Shown piece by piece: positions 21,438 through 33,647 of a stretch of DNA of 64,000 bases. Position numbers and translations under genes: made by a program. The notes beneath the pieces are model-generated. The model saw only the letters and a program-made list of their open reading frames with translations. It made no database searches and was not told where the DNA came from. Origin of the DNA: Hymenopellis radicata (lineage: Eukaryota; Basidiomycota; Agaricomycetes; Agaricales; Physalacriaceae); assembly GCA_015501595.1 (NCBI GenBank), contig JADNRX010000091.1:62001-126000 (forward strand). Reading direction: 5' to 3'. Within the stretch, counting starts at the first letter, position 1. Every line of letters starts with the position of its first letter.

Positions 21438-23746
21438 ATGCCTCTACACACCGAAAAGCCGGGCTACTTTGGCAAAGGCTCCGTCGAGGTCGCGCCGCCT
21501 GCCCGCGACGGTGAGGGCGGCGTGCGCCGCCTCGCCATTACAGCCGACAAGCTCGTCACGCAGCCATTCGAGGGTCTCGACGTGATACCGGACGTCCTGG
21601 ACTACGCTGCCCGCACCTACGGCTCCAGAAATGCCGTGGCTGGCGTAATATCGACGACGTTGTCACTGAGGAGAAGGACGTCAAGAAGATGGTCGACGGC
21701 AAGGAGGTAACTGAGAAGAAGAAATGGAAGTATTTCCAGCTCAGCGGATACCAATGGCTCTCGTACATCGAGTTCAAGGAGAGGGTCTCTCAGATTGGCC
21801 GCGGTCTGATTGACTTGGGTGTCGCTTCTGGCGATATATTCAATGTCTACTCGCAGACAAGGTACGCTTTCCTGTTCTCTTGTTTACATGTCGCTGAATA
21901 CGGGTTACAGCGCGAACTGGCAGCTCATGGCCAATGCCTGCGGTCTCATTGGAACGACCATTGCGACCGCCTACGACACCCTCGGCGAAGAGGTCTTACC
22001 CACTCTCTGAACGAACCGGAATGTGTCGGTCTGTTCACAAATGCCGAGCTCCTCCCACTCTCTACAGCGTTCTCAAGAAGACGCCCACCATTAAATACAT
22101 CATTTACGACGGCGACAAATCCCCAAGCTCTCCGACGACCTCCACGCGTTCGCGACTCCATCCGCGTGTTGCATCTCGATGAGCTCATCGAGAAGGGCAG
22201 AGTCTTTCACGACTTCTAAACGGTCGCCGTCCCAAACCCGATACCGTAGCATGTATCATGTACACTAGCGGCAGTACCGGTCCACCAAAGGGAGTCGTTC
22301 TCAGCCATAGCAACCTCGTTGCCTCGATCGGCGCTGTTTACGTGCTGCTAGGCCACCATCTCACCAAGACGACACCTACATGGCGTATCTTCCCTCGCTC
22401 ACGTCCTCGAGTACATTGTCGAACTCTCCATGTTGTTTGCCGGTGTCGCCTCTGGTTACGGTCGCGTCAAGACACTCACAGACGCCTCTGTTCGAATTGC
22501 AAAGGTGACATTGCCGAATTGCGCCCCAGTATCATGGTCGGTGTCCCTGCGGTATGGGAGATGATCCGTAAGGAATCCTTGCCAAGATTGCTGCCGGTGG
22601 AGCCGTCCGCAAGAGTGTCTTTAACGGTTCGATGACGCTCAAGAGGAACAAGGTGCCCGTGCTTGCACAGGTTGCTGACAGCGTCGTATTGAGCAATGTT
22701 CGTGCCGCGACGGGTGGACGCCTTCGCGTTGGTCTCGCCGGTGGAGCTGCTATCAGCCGGGAAACGCAAGAATTCTTGATGTCGCGTTGTTCAACCTCTT
22801 ACAGGGTAAGTTCTCTACCTTTTTTCGATTGGCACGCGCTGATAATGATGTTGTAGGCTATGGTATGACTGAATCGTGTGGCATGTGTGCCGTGTTACCG
22901 CCCGAAGTGTTTCGGTATGGGGCAGTCGGTTTACCCATGCCCTCGATCGAGATCAAGCTCTTGGACGTACCGGATGCAGGCTACACCTCGAAGAGCAACC
23001 CACCGCAGGGTGAAGTGTGTATTCGGGACCATCAGTCACGAAGGGTTACTACAAGCGCCCAGACTTGAATGAAGACCCTACGATCTTTACAGAGGATGGC
23101 TGGATGCGCACAGGTGACGTCGGACAGTGGAACTCGGACGGCACGCTTACCTTGGTCGACCGGTGAGTTATCTCTGACTTCTGGGCCTGGAACGTTCTGA
23201 CACCAAATAGTATCAAGAACCTTATCAAGCTTGCCGGAGGAGAAGTAAGCTGTTGTCTATAATGTGTGTTTACCAGATTAACTGACTTCCATAGTACATT
23301 GCTCTCGAGCGTCTGGAATCAATATACAAATCGTGTAACCTCATCAACAACATGTGTGTATACGCCACAGCGGACGCGACGCAGCCTATGGCCATTATCA
23401 TCCCGCACGAAGCACATATGCGACACTATCTCGAGTCCGTATCAGGTGTCGACGCCAAGGCCGGCCTGGCTTCCCTCTGCCACACAAAGAAGGTGCAAGA
23501 GCTTGTATTAAAAGAGTGCAATGCAATCGGAAAGAAGAACGGATTCAAGACGATGGAGCTTTTGCAGGCGGTCGTGCTTACGCCCGATGAGTGGACTCCG
23601 GAGAGCGGGCTCGTCACGGCCGCGCAGAAGATCCAGAGGAACGCCATTGCGAAGAAGTTTGATACGGAGATCAAAGTAAGGTTCGTTCTTGTTCGAAGCG
23701 GGACTGTACTCACTACGGGGTTGTGTAGGAAGTCTACAAGCACTAA
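21438..23746 (+). pseudogene. Long-chain fatty acyl-CoA synthetase (FAA1/4-like), frameshifted
   Basis: The start MPLHTEKPGYFGKGSVE is typical of basidiomycete FAA proteins. Recognisable parts follow in order: KKKWKYFQLSGYQWLSYIEF, NWQLMANACGLIGTTIATAY, the AMP-binding P-loop CIMYTSGSTGPPKGVV, GYGMTESCGMCAVLPPE, GDVGQWNSDGTLTLVDR and the C-terminus (GVDAKAGLASLCHT, ending EVYKH at 23746). Canonical introns survive at about 21,862-21,910, 22,806-22,857 and 23,676-23,728, among others. Single-base losses shift the frame near 21,642, 21,990 and 22,050, with more between 22,110 and 22,620, so the P-loop and the N-terminus are in different frames. The enzyme would activate long-chain fatty acids with ATP and CoA. 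This copy is decayed, and there is presumably a functional gene elsewhere. Confidence 0.88.
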
Positions 23747-24480
23747 TAGATGTCTCGGCACTTTGTCGGTTCTTCGCTCTAGGAGTTATGATTTCGGTTC
23801 TTCTGTCCGTCGTTTTCTTTTTGTTTATTAGGTTGTACAATAGCTGTTCTAACATATGGCGCGCTTGTTGAGCATCTACCTCGGCTTGTCGGATGCGTGG
23901 CTGGGACATTCAGGTGCCGGAACGAACCGCTGTGCGGCGTACTCAGTCGGTTACTGAGTACCTGGGCAATGTAGTATCCCTTTCCGTCCCATTTCCGTCC
24001 CATGTGGAGGCTGTGCCCAACGCTCGTAATTGCCGTCGACATCTCCTTCGCCAAAGTTTGGCGCGTACAACTCGCGTACACTGTGATTAATGGCGGGTCC
24101 GCCTGGGCGCGAACAGTCTTGTTCGAATCTTATTGATCCTTCTTCTGCTCATACTTAGGATAACTAGGTGCTACGACCAGCATTTCCATGCTAGGTAGGT
24201 AGGTAGCAAACCATCAAGGGTCCCATTGAGGAACGACGCGCGCAGGCAATGTTATCGGGTGAGAGAAGTGAGCTCACCGTTTCTCATGCCGTAGATCTGG
24301 CAGCTTTTACGGGGAGTCAGACCGACCATCGAATCAGATGGATGGCCGCAGCCACGCAAAGTAGCAGCTCGGTTAGTGATGGTATGAAGGTAAGTCACGG
24401 GAGATACTCGTCATCCGAGTCATCTCCCGTCACTGGTCGCGGTCGCGCCGTACGGGTAAAGGCTGCTCGGCGCGGGCGTA
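23747..24480. other. 3' flank of the synthetase pseudogene and spacer
   Basis: The first about 130 bases, including TTTATTAGGTTGTACAA, are the synthetase 3' flank repeated at 18.4 and 18.85 kb. A short AGGT tract lies near 24,193. No gene seen. Confidence 0.45.
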
Positions 24481-25584
24481 TCAAGACATACCCCGAGTAG
24501 ACGCAAAATACATCATAGACCAACTTCGCCACCAGCAATCCCTCTGGAAGATCATGACACGTAGCACTTGCAACACATTTTTTTCCGTAAGTTCATTCCT
24601 CTCAACCCATCGCAGCCGACGTAGTACTGACTGCGCCTCCTCAAGTCGACCTTCCTTTACGAGCCAACGGGGCGACTCGGGCATCCAGCGCAGGGCCAAC
24701 TGGAGATGAGAACAATATGTGAGGCCCGGTCGGTCCTAGAAGGAAATGCACACACCATGAAGCCCAGGACAGGGACAATTTGGAACGCGATTGGGAACCG
24801 CCAGCGTACTTGAGAGCGACCATCGCCGACGAATCCAAGACCAAATTCAATCCAGTACGCGACTACGACACCGAAAATGTTCAAAGTGAACTCTAGGGCG
24901 ATGAAAGCACCTATAACATAACGTTCAGTAAACCACCACAAGCAAGGAAATCGCGACTCGCCTCGAGAAGTGTGAGTAGCGACCTCGGCACTCCATACGG
25001 GGACAATGGCGTTAAGATATCCAGTGCCGATACCGTTGATCACACGCGCGCAAAGCATCCTAATGAACGTGGGTATGAAAAAACACGTTTCAATCGATAA
25101 CGATGAAGACGTACCAAGCGAGGTTCTGTGATGAGCATTGTAAAGCTGCACCCAACAAAACCCAGAAGCATCCGATCATCATGGTCTTCAATCGTCCGAG
25201 TCGGTCTCCCGTAACTCCAGCAATGATACACCCAATTAGCGTCCCGAGGTAATAAACTGGTATGAAGATTAGATCCGGTGCGATGAAAAGACGACGAAGA
25301 AGACGCGTACTACTGACGATTCCTCCTTGCCTAGCGGATTGTGTGATCGTGACGACATATCCTTCGGATTCTCCTTCGTACTTTGAGTACCCCAACCCCA
25401 TCGTCTCCACGTAATCTGGGGAAGTGTTTACTCCGCCCATCATTCCCTGGTCATAACCAAAGCTAAAACGCGAGCGTTAGCAAGTATGTTCTCTGAACGC
25501 GACGCGCGAAACATACAAGAAGATGGCGAGACCAGCTACTGCATTGATAACATAGTACAGCTTCTTGCCCTTGAGGTCAGACAT
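24481..25584 (-). pseudogene. MFS sugar transporter, N-terminal half only
   Basis: The start MSDLKGKKLYYVINAVAGLA at 25584 leads through an exon 1 intron (25516-25463) to FFGYDQGMMGGVN. Next come YVVTITQSARQGGIV, YYLGTLIGC and the loop signature GDRLGRLK, then ARVINGIGTGYLNA and the mid-protein PESPRWLVKEGRLEEAQ. Introns fit at 25313-25257 and further on; one appears to use a GC donor (GAG|GCGAGT). The frame is open, but after QSVLRRLRW the family sequence is lost and a stop follows at 24481. The product would be about half of the usual 500-550 aa, lacking the second six-helix bundle. Transport (hexose or polyol/proton symport class) is therefore unlikely. The missing half is not found nearby. 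Confidence 0.82.
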
Positions 25585-26292
25585 CTTGGAAGCCTGGGGA
25601 AGTGGGGAAAGAAGTGGGCGCTTCTTGAACCCGCAATCTGCCCTTTTATCCCAGTCCAGAACTCGCGTGCGGCCAATATCGGACAGAGTTTCGATGGTCT
25701 GTCGGAGTTACAGTTTCAGCAGAAGCACAATTTACAAAATGGCTCCTCAGCTGACCACAAGTTCCAACCGGACACATTGACCGGGGCAGCGGACCGTGTA
25801 ATAGGATCATCGCGCGTTACCGTAGAATTAGACCAGAAAAAGAGGCACCCTTGCAGAGGACACTCGTTGAGAGGACGGCTGGTGAACGATACGTGCGATG
25901 CAATACTTACTGCGAACAGTACGCGCATTTGCCTGGATCCGGTCCTATCTTCATTCAGATGATTGGGTTCCGTAAGGATAGGTCCAGATCAGTCGAAGAT
26001 CCATATCGTCGGAATCCGTGAAGCATGGCTTGAAAGAACTGCAGAGCAAGTTGCCGACTGATTGGAAATTGCGACAAGTATAAGCCAGTGTTATAACGCC
26101 GCATATAGGGCCGTTGTCGTAGAATGGCGCCGGAGAAAGGGATACACAACAAATTGGCTGGACATAAAGCAAGGTGAACTTGGCCAAGGTGATGGAGAGA
26201 AGGAAGGATGGATGATGGAGACAAATAAGACACAATAACGCGACGCGTAACGACCGTGACACCTCAACTTGGACTTGTCCTTTGACAAGACA
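25585..26292. other. Intergenic, transporter promoter side
   Basis: Overlapping short frames on both strands, none with a motif. Probably the promoter region of the transporter (leftward) and of the RNase H2C-like locus (rightward). Confidence 0.4.
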
Positions 26293-27009
26293 ATGGCGAT
26301 CTCAAAAGCCGCGCGCACCCCAGACCTTATGCCATTCCACATCTCCTACAATGGGCCGGCTCCCGTCTCCACTTATATGCGCGTGGAGGAACGCCAGACT
26401 GAAAATCTCGACGTCTCTGCGTCTGATGTCAATGCGTTGCCGCCTTTAGAGAGTTGCGTCTCTCAAAACGCGTCGAACGGTGAACAAGACAAATCCCCAT
26501 TTCAGGCAAATAAAACTCTCCTCCGACGTGCTGCCTCTTACTTGGTCTCGACCTTCCGTGGGCGAGCGATACATCATACATGGCACGCGAGTGCAGTTAC
26601 CTATGGGCTATGTCGGTATCATGTTCCAAGGTGGAGAAGAGGACAGAACTGAGAAAACGAGGGAAAGAAAAGAAATCATCTAGGGCGCAACCAAAATTTG
26701 ACGTTGATACGCCAAGGCGGACGCGTCGGTCCACTCGAAAAGATGCCGAGAAAATTGTGGTCGGCGACCAGGAGGGGAAGGATGGACATTGACGAACCCG
26801 AGTCTCGTAAACCCTTGCTCGAGCTCACGGCTGTGTCGACATTCCCATCCTTCAATCTGTGGCTTCCGGATAACCTTGCGCGTGAACGCGACGACGAGTA
26901 TGTCCAAACTCTCAAAGAATGGGTTCCCGACGACCACTTACTCTGTTTGCTAGGCGATCCAATTAGACTTCCAAGGCGCAAAGGATGTTCCTGGCTTTAC
27001 CTCAGCTAG
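26293..27009 (+). pseudogene. RNase H2 non-catalytic subunit C, frameshifted
   Basis: The ATG at 26293 begins MAISKAARTP, followed by the family signature LMPFHISYNGPAPVSTYMRV. The central signature FRGRAIH / HGTRVQLPMGYVGIMFQ is split between two frames by an apparent 7-bp duplication (CATACAT) near 26,575. A Lys/Arg-rich linker with another frame change follows. After a third frame change comes the C-terminal motif STFPSFNLWLPDN, then DEYVQTLKEWV. The subunit scaffolds the RNase H2 trimer that removes ribonucleotides from DNA. Three frameshifts make this copy non-functional. Introns cannot explain the shifts because conserved residues would be lost. Confidence 0.75.
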
Positions 27010-27868
27010 CCAAACGTACCTCGCTTCACCTTATGTGGAGCAAGGTGCACCATCCCATGTTACTGTACGTCAATTATGATGTTATTGCGCACCGGTTGCT
27101 GATGTTCGCCTTTGTTAGCCCTCTTGAGATGAAAAACAAAGCCAACGAGAATGCCAAACCGACGTCTGTGACTTTGGTTGACGGACCGCACTTGGTAGGT
27201 CGTTTGCCGCGATCTTTGAACCGAGAACTCATCTGTTGGCGTAGCTTCTCCAGCTTGATCCTAGAAGTCTCGGTAAAGCCGTGTCGAGTCGGTTGACTCA
27301 TGATTTGTATGCCGTTGTCCAACTTATCCCTCCACTGACTTATGCATACCCGAACTGTAGTCAAGTCCTTGGGCCTTATCGATAATCTCAGAACAAACAC
27401 ATACACTAGCCCTTTACCTTTTTGCCACGGAATTCATGAATTCATCTATAGTATATCTCCTTCCGTCCCGTGTTGAGGCTGCTCTGCGTAAGTCGTCACT
27501 CAAGTTCGCTTTAATGATAAGCAAAGGGGTTATAAAAATTTGCTTCCTGAAATCGCTTCAGTGTGTAAGTGAAAATGAGAGAACCAACATATATTTTCGC
27601 ATTGCATACTGGCCAAATATTCCTCATTTGCGCATCCCCGTCGACCGCCTTATGCCATCGAGAAAGTTATTGGCAGGCCTGAGTTGTGCGCGGCGATAGA
27701 TGGCACTCCTCGGAACTTCAACGTTTGGTCTCCTTAAACCGTTATGGCGTCGTTGCCTAAGGCTCAGACTTATTGTAGAGCCTGTCGGAGAAGTGTAGGG
27801 CATGTCCAATGACGTCCGTGGTGAAAACGCGACCCGGCGTGAGAAACGCTTTCTTTCGTCTTACAACC
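27010..27868. other. Intergenic before F-box/LRR copy B
   Basis: Frames on both strands (26985-27296 plus; 27074-27406 minus) have no motif. From about 27,825 the sequence resembles the upstream flank of F-box/LRR copy A. Confidence 0.4.
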
Positions 27869-30516
27869 ATGACCTCTCCCCATCACCAAGGAAAAATCCC
27901 CTGGCATTGTCAGTACTCTACTCCCCTCTAGGTAACTCGATTAACGCACTAAGATTCAAGTTTACAGGTCTTACTGACCATGTTGATTTTGACGGATCAA
28001 CTGGCTTCACACTTCGTCCGGCTTCTCAAATCGACGGCAGAAAGAAGGATTTCGCGCACTTCACGCGCATCCTCGCTTCCCTCATAGACGAGGTCGCTGA
28101 AGATCAGTTATCTCTCATTCCGAAGCCTAATGCGTCGCGGGATGCATGGAGAGATGTCGGAGTACAAGACAACGCGCTGTTTCCGGCCAATTTCGTGGAT
28201 GCCATTGGCATCAGCGCGCCGGCGTACATCAATACGGACCTAAACTTCTCTGAGCGGCGATATTGGGAGAATGCCGACTCCGATTATGATGCACAATTCA
28301 TCCTAATGGTTCTCACAAAACCGGCAAATCCATTTCGTCATCTCGCGCCGCTCATATATCTTGCTCAACATCCTAGAGTGGCGATGCGGAATCTTCTGAG
28401 TACCTATACTTCTGGTGAGATCTAATTCTTTACCCGCTCTTTATCTTCTAATTCTGCGCTTCAGGTCAATATGATACTGGACCAGGCTTACGCTCTTTCG
28501 CCTCCTTCACCATGAGCTATTACCTGCTTTTGAATTTGGTCCTTGCCCTGGACTCTGGCACATCTTTTGATAGGGGAACGAGCAGAGCGTCTCTCTTCCA
28601 CTCCCGCTTTCAGAACAATAGGCCTCTTGTTCCCTCTTCCAATGGCAACGAAGATCCCCATACTGCCTTTTGGTATTCAGCGCCTCCAGCATACCAAAGC
28701 CCTGACCTCCGAGCAGCGTACAGTCTCCACTGTTTTCGCTTACTTGTCGCTCTATTCGCTATCATGAAGGAGACGACCGCCAGAGATAAAGCAATCGGGG
28801 TGGACCCGTACAGGCCGTACGGAGGACACACATCGGCATTCGACAAGGGCACACTTGTTGATGTTATTTGCCGGGCACTGAAAACCATCAGTCCCGCTTT
28901 CTCTGACTTGGAGCCATTGTTGGTGGGAGACCTGCCGGGATCGGACATCAGTCATCAGCCCATTGAAGGGAAGGCCCGGCGGCAGTCGCATTTTGTGGGG
29001 TTGCCAACCGAAATTCACCAATACATCTACTCTTTCCTTCCCGGCAGCCTGCAAAGCCTCGTCAATCTCGCCGCTACGTGCAAGCGCTTGCGAGAGATAT
29101 GCACTCCGCTCATCTACGTCGACCCATTCCCCTCCGTTGCGATTACTATGGAGGAGGTACGGAATCTCGAAGCACGATCATCTGCACTGGTCAAGGTGCT
29201 CTCATCCAAGCCCAAGTTGGCCTCGCATATTCGTCGGCTTCGAGTCCGCGTCGAAGGAATCACTTCTGGAAGTGACATCACTATGCGCAAATATCCTCCT
29301 CTGCAATTGTGTCTGGCGGAGTCGATTACGCACCTCGTGGAGCTGCACCTGTATGTGCCCTACGTATGCGATGACTGCAAGGCCAAGTTGGAAGACAACG
29401 ATTCCTTCGAGGCATGCCATTTCAGAACCATGGACGCCATAGCGGCTGTTACGCGTCGCTGGCCCAACCTCTCGTCTCTTTCGCTGCCGACCCTTGCGGC
29501 CAGTCTGAGTCATTTAGATGGGGCACCCACTATCCCGAGTCCGCCGCCACCAGCGTCGATCCCACGTAATCTGGAGAAACTCGCAATAATTTCAGTCTAT
29601 GATTTCACATCTGTATCGTGGGCAACTCATAAGGCATTGATGAACGCATCGTCACAGACTCTTCGGCATCTGGTTTTGCGCCACAAGCAGACAATGATGC
29701 ATGGTCTCCCCGCTTTCCCCAGTCTCGAAAGAGTAGAGCTTACCACGGGCTTGCCAATCGAAGACATTCGTCTCCTGTTACAAAAGTCCTTCTCCTCTGT
29801 TCGTTTTCTCTCCCTCTACATTACCTACGGTTTGGAGGACGCCCCCAGTAACACTGTGGACTTGTCGGGTATATTCGATGACCTGGAACACCTATATGTG
29901 GCGACAGCCCTGCCGATGGTCATGTTACCTCCGTCGGTTGTTACGGTCCAGCTGAATTACTTCGGTTCTTCGTCAATCTCTGTCACTGGTTCGCCTCATT
30001 TGGCAGCTCTGTGCTTCAGCGGACAGAGTCAGATCATTTTCGATGTGTCCCCGGATTCATCAGAAGAGCATTCAAGCGATTTCCAGACCGTGCGCTCTCT
30101 TGAGCTCACGGCGCCCACACTACTGGACTATCTGGTGAGTGTGCTGATCCTGAATCTAATTCAGCTTCCTCAATACATTTTTTCAGCCGCGACTCAGAGA
30201 AATAATTGCCACACGGCTTCCCAAACTCGAGGTTCTCATTCTCTCCGTCCCAGCCTTCAGCGACCGTCCTAGGCGTGAAGACTATCCAATGGATGACGGC
30301 TGGGACGACGTCCAGAAGGCGGCGGCTGTTAGCCTTTTCGAGAGCTGCCCCGGATTGAATACGATTTCGTTTAATGGTATACCAGATGTCTGGGATCCTA
30401 TCGGCCGTTTCCCCGCCAGAGTATGGATGAGAGATTCCTGGGATGGAGGTGCACATATGACAGGAAGGGCTGCTCTGCCTTGGAAAGTAAGTGAAGTATG
30501 GGTAGAGGCTGACTAG
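27825..30516 (+). repeat. Arm B of the 2.7-kb inverted segmental duplication
   Basis: Inverted counterpart of 3432-6120; see that entry. Introns are conserved in position and largely in sequence, so the copy was made at DNA level. Confidence 0.85.
27869..30516 (+). CDS. F-box/LRR-like protein, copy B of an inverted pair
   Basis: Exons are 27869-27908, 27968-28414, 28465-30134 and 30187-30516, with introns of 59, 50 and 52 nt at the positions used in copy A. The spliced frame is 2,487 nt (828 aa). The N-terminal region of unknown function (about residues 1-290) is almost the same as copy A, with two extra residues (FVDAIGIS versus FIDAIS). The linker just before the F-box and the LRR-like half differ a lot, including a net loss of 10 codons in exon 3. 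The F-box reads FVGLPTEIHQYIYSFLPGSL then CKRLREICTPLIYVDP. The C-terminus ends KVSEVWVEAD. It is probably an SCF substrate receptor. The intact frame in both copies suggests that both are, or recently were, functional. Confidence 0.83.
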
Positions 30517-30794
30517 TAAGCCTCATACTTTGCCACAATTCACATGAATAGCATAAGACTTGAATTTCTAGACAGTCCAGACGGAAATACTTGTTATATG
30601 CGCTTTATTCTATTGTGTAGGCGGTTGATGAACACTGTTTATCTCGCTGAAAAGAGACACGTCTTCGCTCGGCCGACGGTAATATCGGCACGGAACTAAA
30701 GCGGGATGATATCCTTTACCCCGGATTTGTCAGCAGCTTCCCAAAGTTTCGCAACTTTCCCTTGACTTTCCCCACGTCTTGAACCGCAACCACC
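30517..30794. other. Spacer and likely SDR promoter
   Basis: AT-rich spacer. A GC-richer 5' leader with an ACCACCATGTC start context immediately precedes the SDR gene. No other feature. Confidence 0.4.
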
Positions 30795-32080
30795 ATGTCG
30801 CTAAACCTGCTCAGTCGCGCGCGTCCCGCTCTCCGCGCCTTCGCCGTGCCCTCGCCGTCGTCGCGGTTGATGTCGACGAAGAGAACGTTGCCCGCATTCT
30901 CCATGGAGGGCAAAGTTGGTGGCCGCCCTCTCTCAAAGGGCGGGTTTATTGAGCCATCACACAGGTCTGTGTGGTTACTGGTGCAGCCCGTGGTCTGGGT
31001 AACGAATTCTGCAAGGCATTTGTTCAATCGTATGTGATTTCTTTTTTTGACGGAGAACGCGTGCTGATAGTGCGGATAGCGGCTGCACTACCCTCGCCAT
31101 CGTTGATCTGAAGGACGACGAGGCCAAGGGAGCCGCGGAGGAACTGAGCTCGTACGCATGTGGTCCGTGCATCGCGCTTTTACGCCCCGGACTCGCTCAC
31201 CTCCACGTCCAGCGAACAGCGATCTCACACCGAGCGATGTCAATTTTATCGGTGTCGGCTGCGATGTCTCCTCAGAGATCTCAGTCCAAAAAGCCTTCTC
31301 CGAGGTCATCAACACGTACGGGCGGGTAGACTCGGTTGTCGCCTCCGCTGGTAAATCCCGTCCCCAACTCCTTGCGGACGCTCCGTCTAACCGCGGCTAG
31401 GTATCGTCGAGAACTATTCGGCCTTTGATTATCCCTTTGACCGGATAAAACGTCTGTACGATATTAACGTGCATGGCGCGTTCTTCACGGCCCGTGAGGC
31501 GGCACGGAACATGATACCCCAGGGTGGAGGGTCTATCGTTCTAGTCGCCAGTATGAGTGCCAACGTATGACGTTTCATTGAAAAATCTCCCTCGCTAACG
31601 CTTATCCCAGATCATTAATATCCCTCAACCGCAAACACCATACAACGCGTCCAAAGCTGGTATGCAGTCCATCTCGAAGACAGATGACACGTTGACAATC
31701 TGCAGCCGTGAAACATATGGCCTCTAGTTTGGCTGTCGAGTGGGCGAAGAGCAGCGTTAGGGTCAATTGCTTGAGGTTGGTCCATCTCATCTTGCGCCGG
31801 ACCTCCTTCTCATCTTCTTGTGTGTAGTCCCGGGTACATGGCCACCAAACTCACAAAAACTATCTTGGATCACGACCCGGAGCTAAGGGCGACCTGGGAG
31901 CGTCTCACCCCCATGGGCAGGGTTTTGTCTTTTCCCCTCCTGCTAGCGAATCTAGACTGATTTCTGTAGATCGGTGACCCGGATGATCTGTCGGGCGCCA
32001 TCGTTTACCTCGCGAGCGACGCGTCACGATTCATGACCGGTTCCGAAATTCGCGTCGACGGAGGCTACTGTATCGTCTAA
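30795..32080 (+). CDS. Short-chain dehydrogenase/reductase, probably mitochondrial
   Basis: Nine exons can be joined without a frame break: 30795-30914, 30965-31029, 31080-31159, 31213-31350, 31401-31564, 31611-31659, 31706-31775, 31828-31921 and 31970-32080. They total 891 nt (296 aa). The first 40 residues are Arg/Ser/Ala-rich ([18 protein letters not shown]), as in a mitochondrial presequence. The Rossmann motif TGAARGLG binds NAD(P). Next come VDLKDDE, the catalytic Ser in [10 protein letters not shown], the YNASK active-site Tyr/Lys pair and the C-terminal [13 protein letters not shown]. The closest described classes are sorbose-reductase / mannitol or arabinitol 2-dehydrogenase-like SDRs; the substrate is not decidable here. 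Intron 3 has a weak GTGGTC donor. It appears functional. Confidence 0.88.
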
Positions 32081-32959
32081 AACCTGAACATTAGATTGCA
32101 AGTTGTTTCTCTTATTTTGGGCTTATTTCACCACCTAGAAGTACTTACTCTAGATATCTTACACTTAATGCGGTTTTCTTGTCCGGGCTTTCGTCGGTTC
32201 TTCAATGCTGTATCTACTTGGTCTATAGAAATGAGTTTTCGGTCATTGGCTGCTTTTTAGATTCGTCAATCATGATTCATTGTTGAACGTTGAACAACTG
32301 AGAGAGATACTATTTTCGAATCGTGGATATACAGGACGCCCAATCGCTTCACCATTGCCCAGTCGAGACCATCGGCAACCCGAAAGCCGTTTCGAGATTA
32401 GCTTCCACGGTCCTTCTGTCCGAGTATTAAATGCGTAGACGCAACCAAGGGACGCCGCGTGTACATTCTTGTCGGCGTTTCCGCGTCCGAACAGACTGTA
32501 GCGCATTTGCATACACATCTCTTGGGATACTTACGTGCGCAAGTTCTACGGTGTGTGCCAATTTCATTTCGGAGTAAGCAGTGCATTTCTGATATTCGTG
32601 AATGAGAAACTTGAGGATGAGATGTGCCCGTATAGCTTTCTACCTCTCTGAACCGTAGTTGGACGGCCTATAATGCATATCACATCTATCGTGAACAGCC
32701 AAGTTAGATTCCAACGTGCACATCAGGTCAACGAAACTCACCAACAGTGGATAATAGCCTTAGGGCGCGTGGCAATGAATATCTCCCGCCAAAGGACGAT
32801 ACGCGACAGGATCCTCTTCCGGCAGGCCTATACAGAAGTACCCCCCCCCTTCAGTACAAAACCACACAAGGGCATCGAGGGCTTGTAAGGGCGCCGACAG
32901 TTGGAACTGTTCAAATCGAAACTGTCATGGCAGTTCACCCCTCTAAGTTTGAGAAGATG
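32081..32959. other. Intergenic, no gene recognised
   Basis: Several short frames without motifs. From about 32,890 the sequence (GGGCGCCGAC..AGTTGGAACTGTTCAAATCGAAACTGT) matches the upstream region of the AAA-ATPase-like pseudogene at 39.65-39.71 kb, the first sign of the repeat family. Confidence 0.4.
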
Positions 32960-33480
32960 ATCAACAGCCTGGCGGCATCTATGTATGAACTTCCGGCGGA
33001 TGGCAAACGCTGTTAGGCTTATCAATGACTGGCACCTATGGATAGCGACAACAGCGACCTACCATCGGTATGGTATGCTGTGGTCGGTACCACACCTGAG
33101 GAGGTCGGGGCGCACGGCGATCAATGGCGACGTTCGAAAGGCGTTGATAATGTCCAGCGTACTTGTTATATGGCCAGACCGGTAACTCCGGAGATGTGGC
33201 CAAGTGATTCTGAAGGCGTCGAGGAGGCGTGTAGTATCAAAACCACAAAGCGGTCGGGCCTCAGCGACTACTTCCCGCGGTATGAGCGCGACAAACGCGG
33301 GGTTGAACGTCATGTGTCAGAGCTATCGGGACAATCAGCCTCAGTAACAGATGGTAAGTTGTATGAGCAATACTCACATAGCATCCAAAGGCGGCTGCTC
33401 AGAAAACAAGGAAAGGATCGATCATGAAGGCACGCATGCCGGAACACGCATTCTGCGAAAAGAGAGGTGGTTATCGCAAG
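32960..33480 (-). pseudogene. AAA-ATPase-like gene remnant (left-arm copy)
   Basis: On the minus strand the frame 33313-33059 ends AVRPDLLRCGTDHSIP, matching VVRPGLLRCGIDPNMP of the intact AAA-ATPase-like protein at 50.5 kb. The surrounding bases match 47.52-48.03 kb in inverted orientation at high identity (for example GATGGTAAGTTGTATGAGCAATA). No ATPase motif is left. Confidence 0.6.
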
Positions 33481-33647
33481 CCGTGCATAAGTAGTCGACC
33501 TGGGATAGCTGCTACATGCGTGAAAAGTGTCGGAACCACGTTCTTCTCGCTTCGACAGGAACTGACACGCGTAATTGTTGAAATGACTATCCTAGTCGTC
33601 CATCAAAGGCGACAAGTCCAGCTATACCAGCTTGTTTTGGCGAAGAC

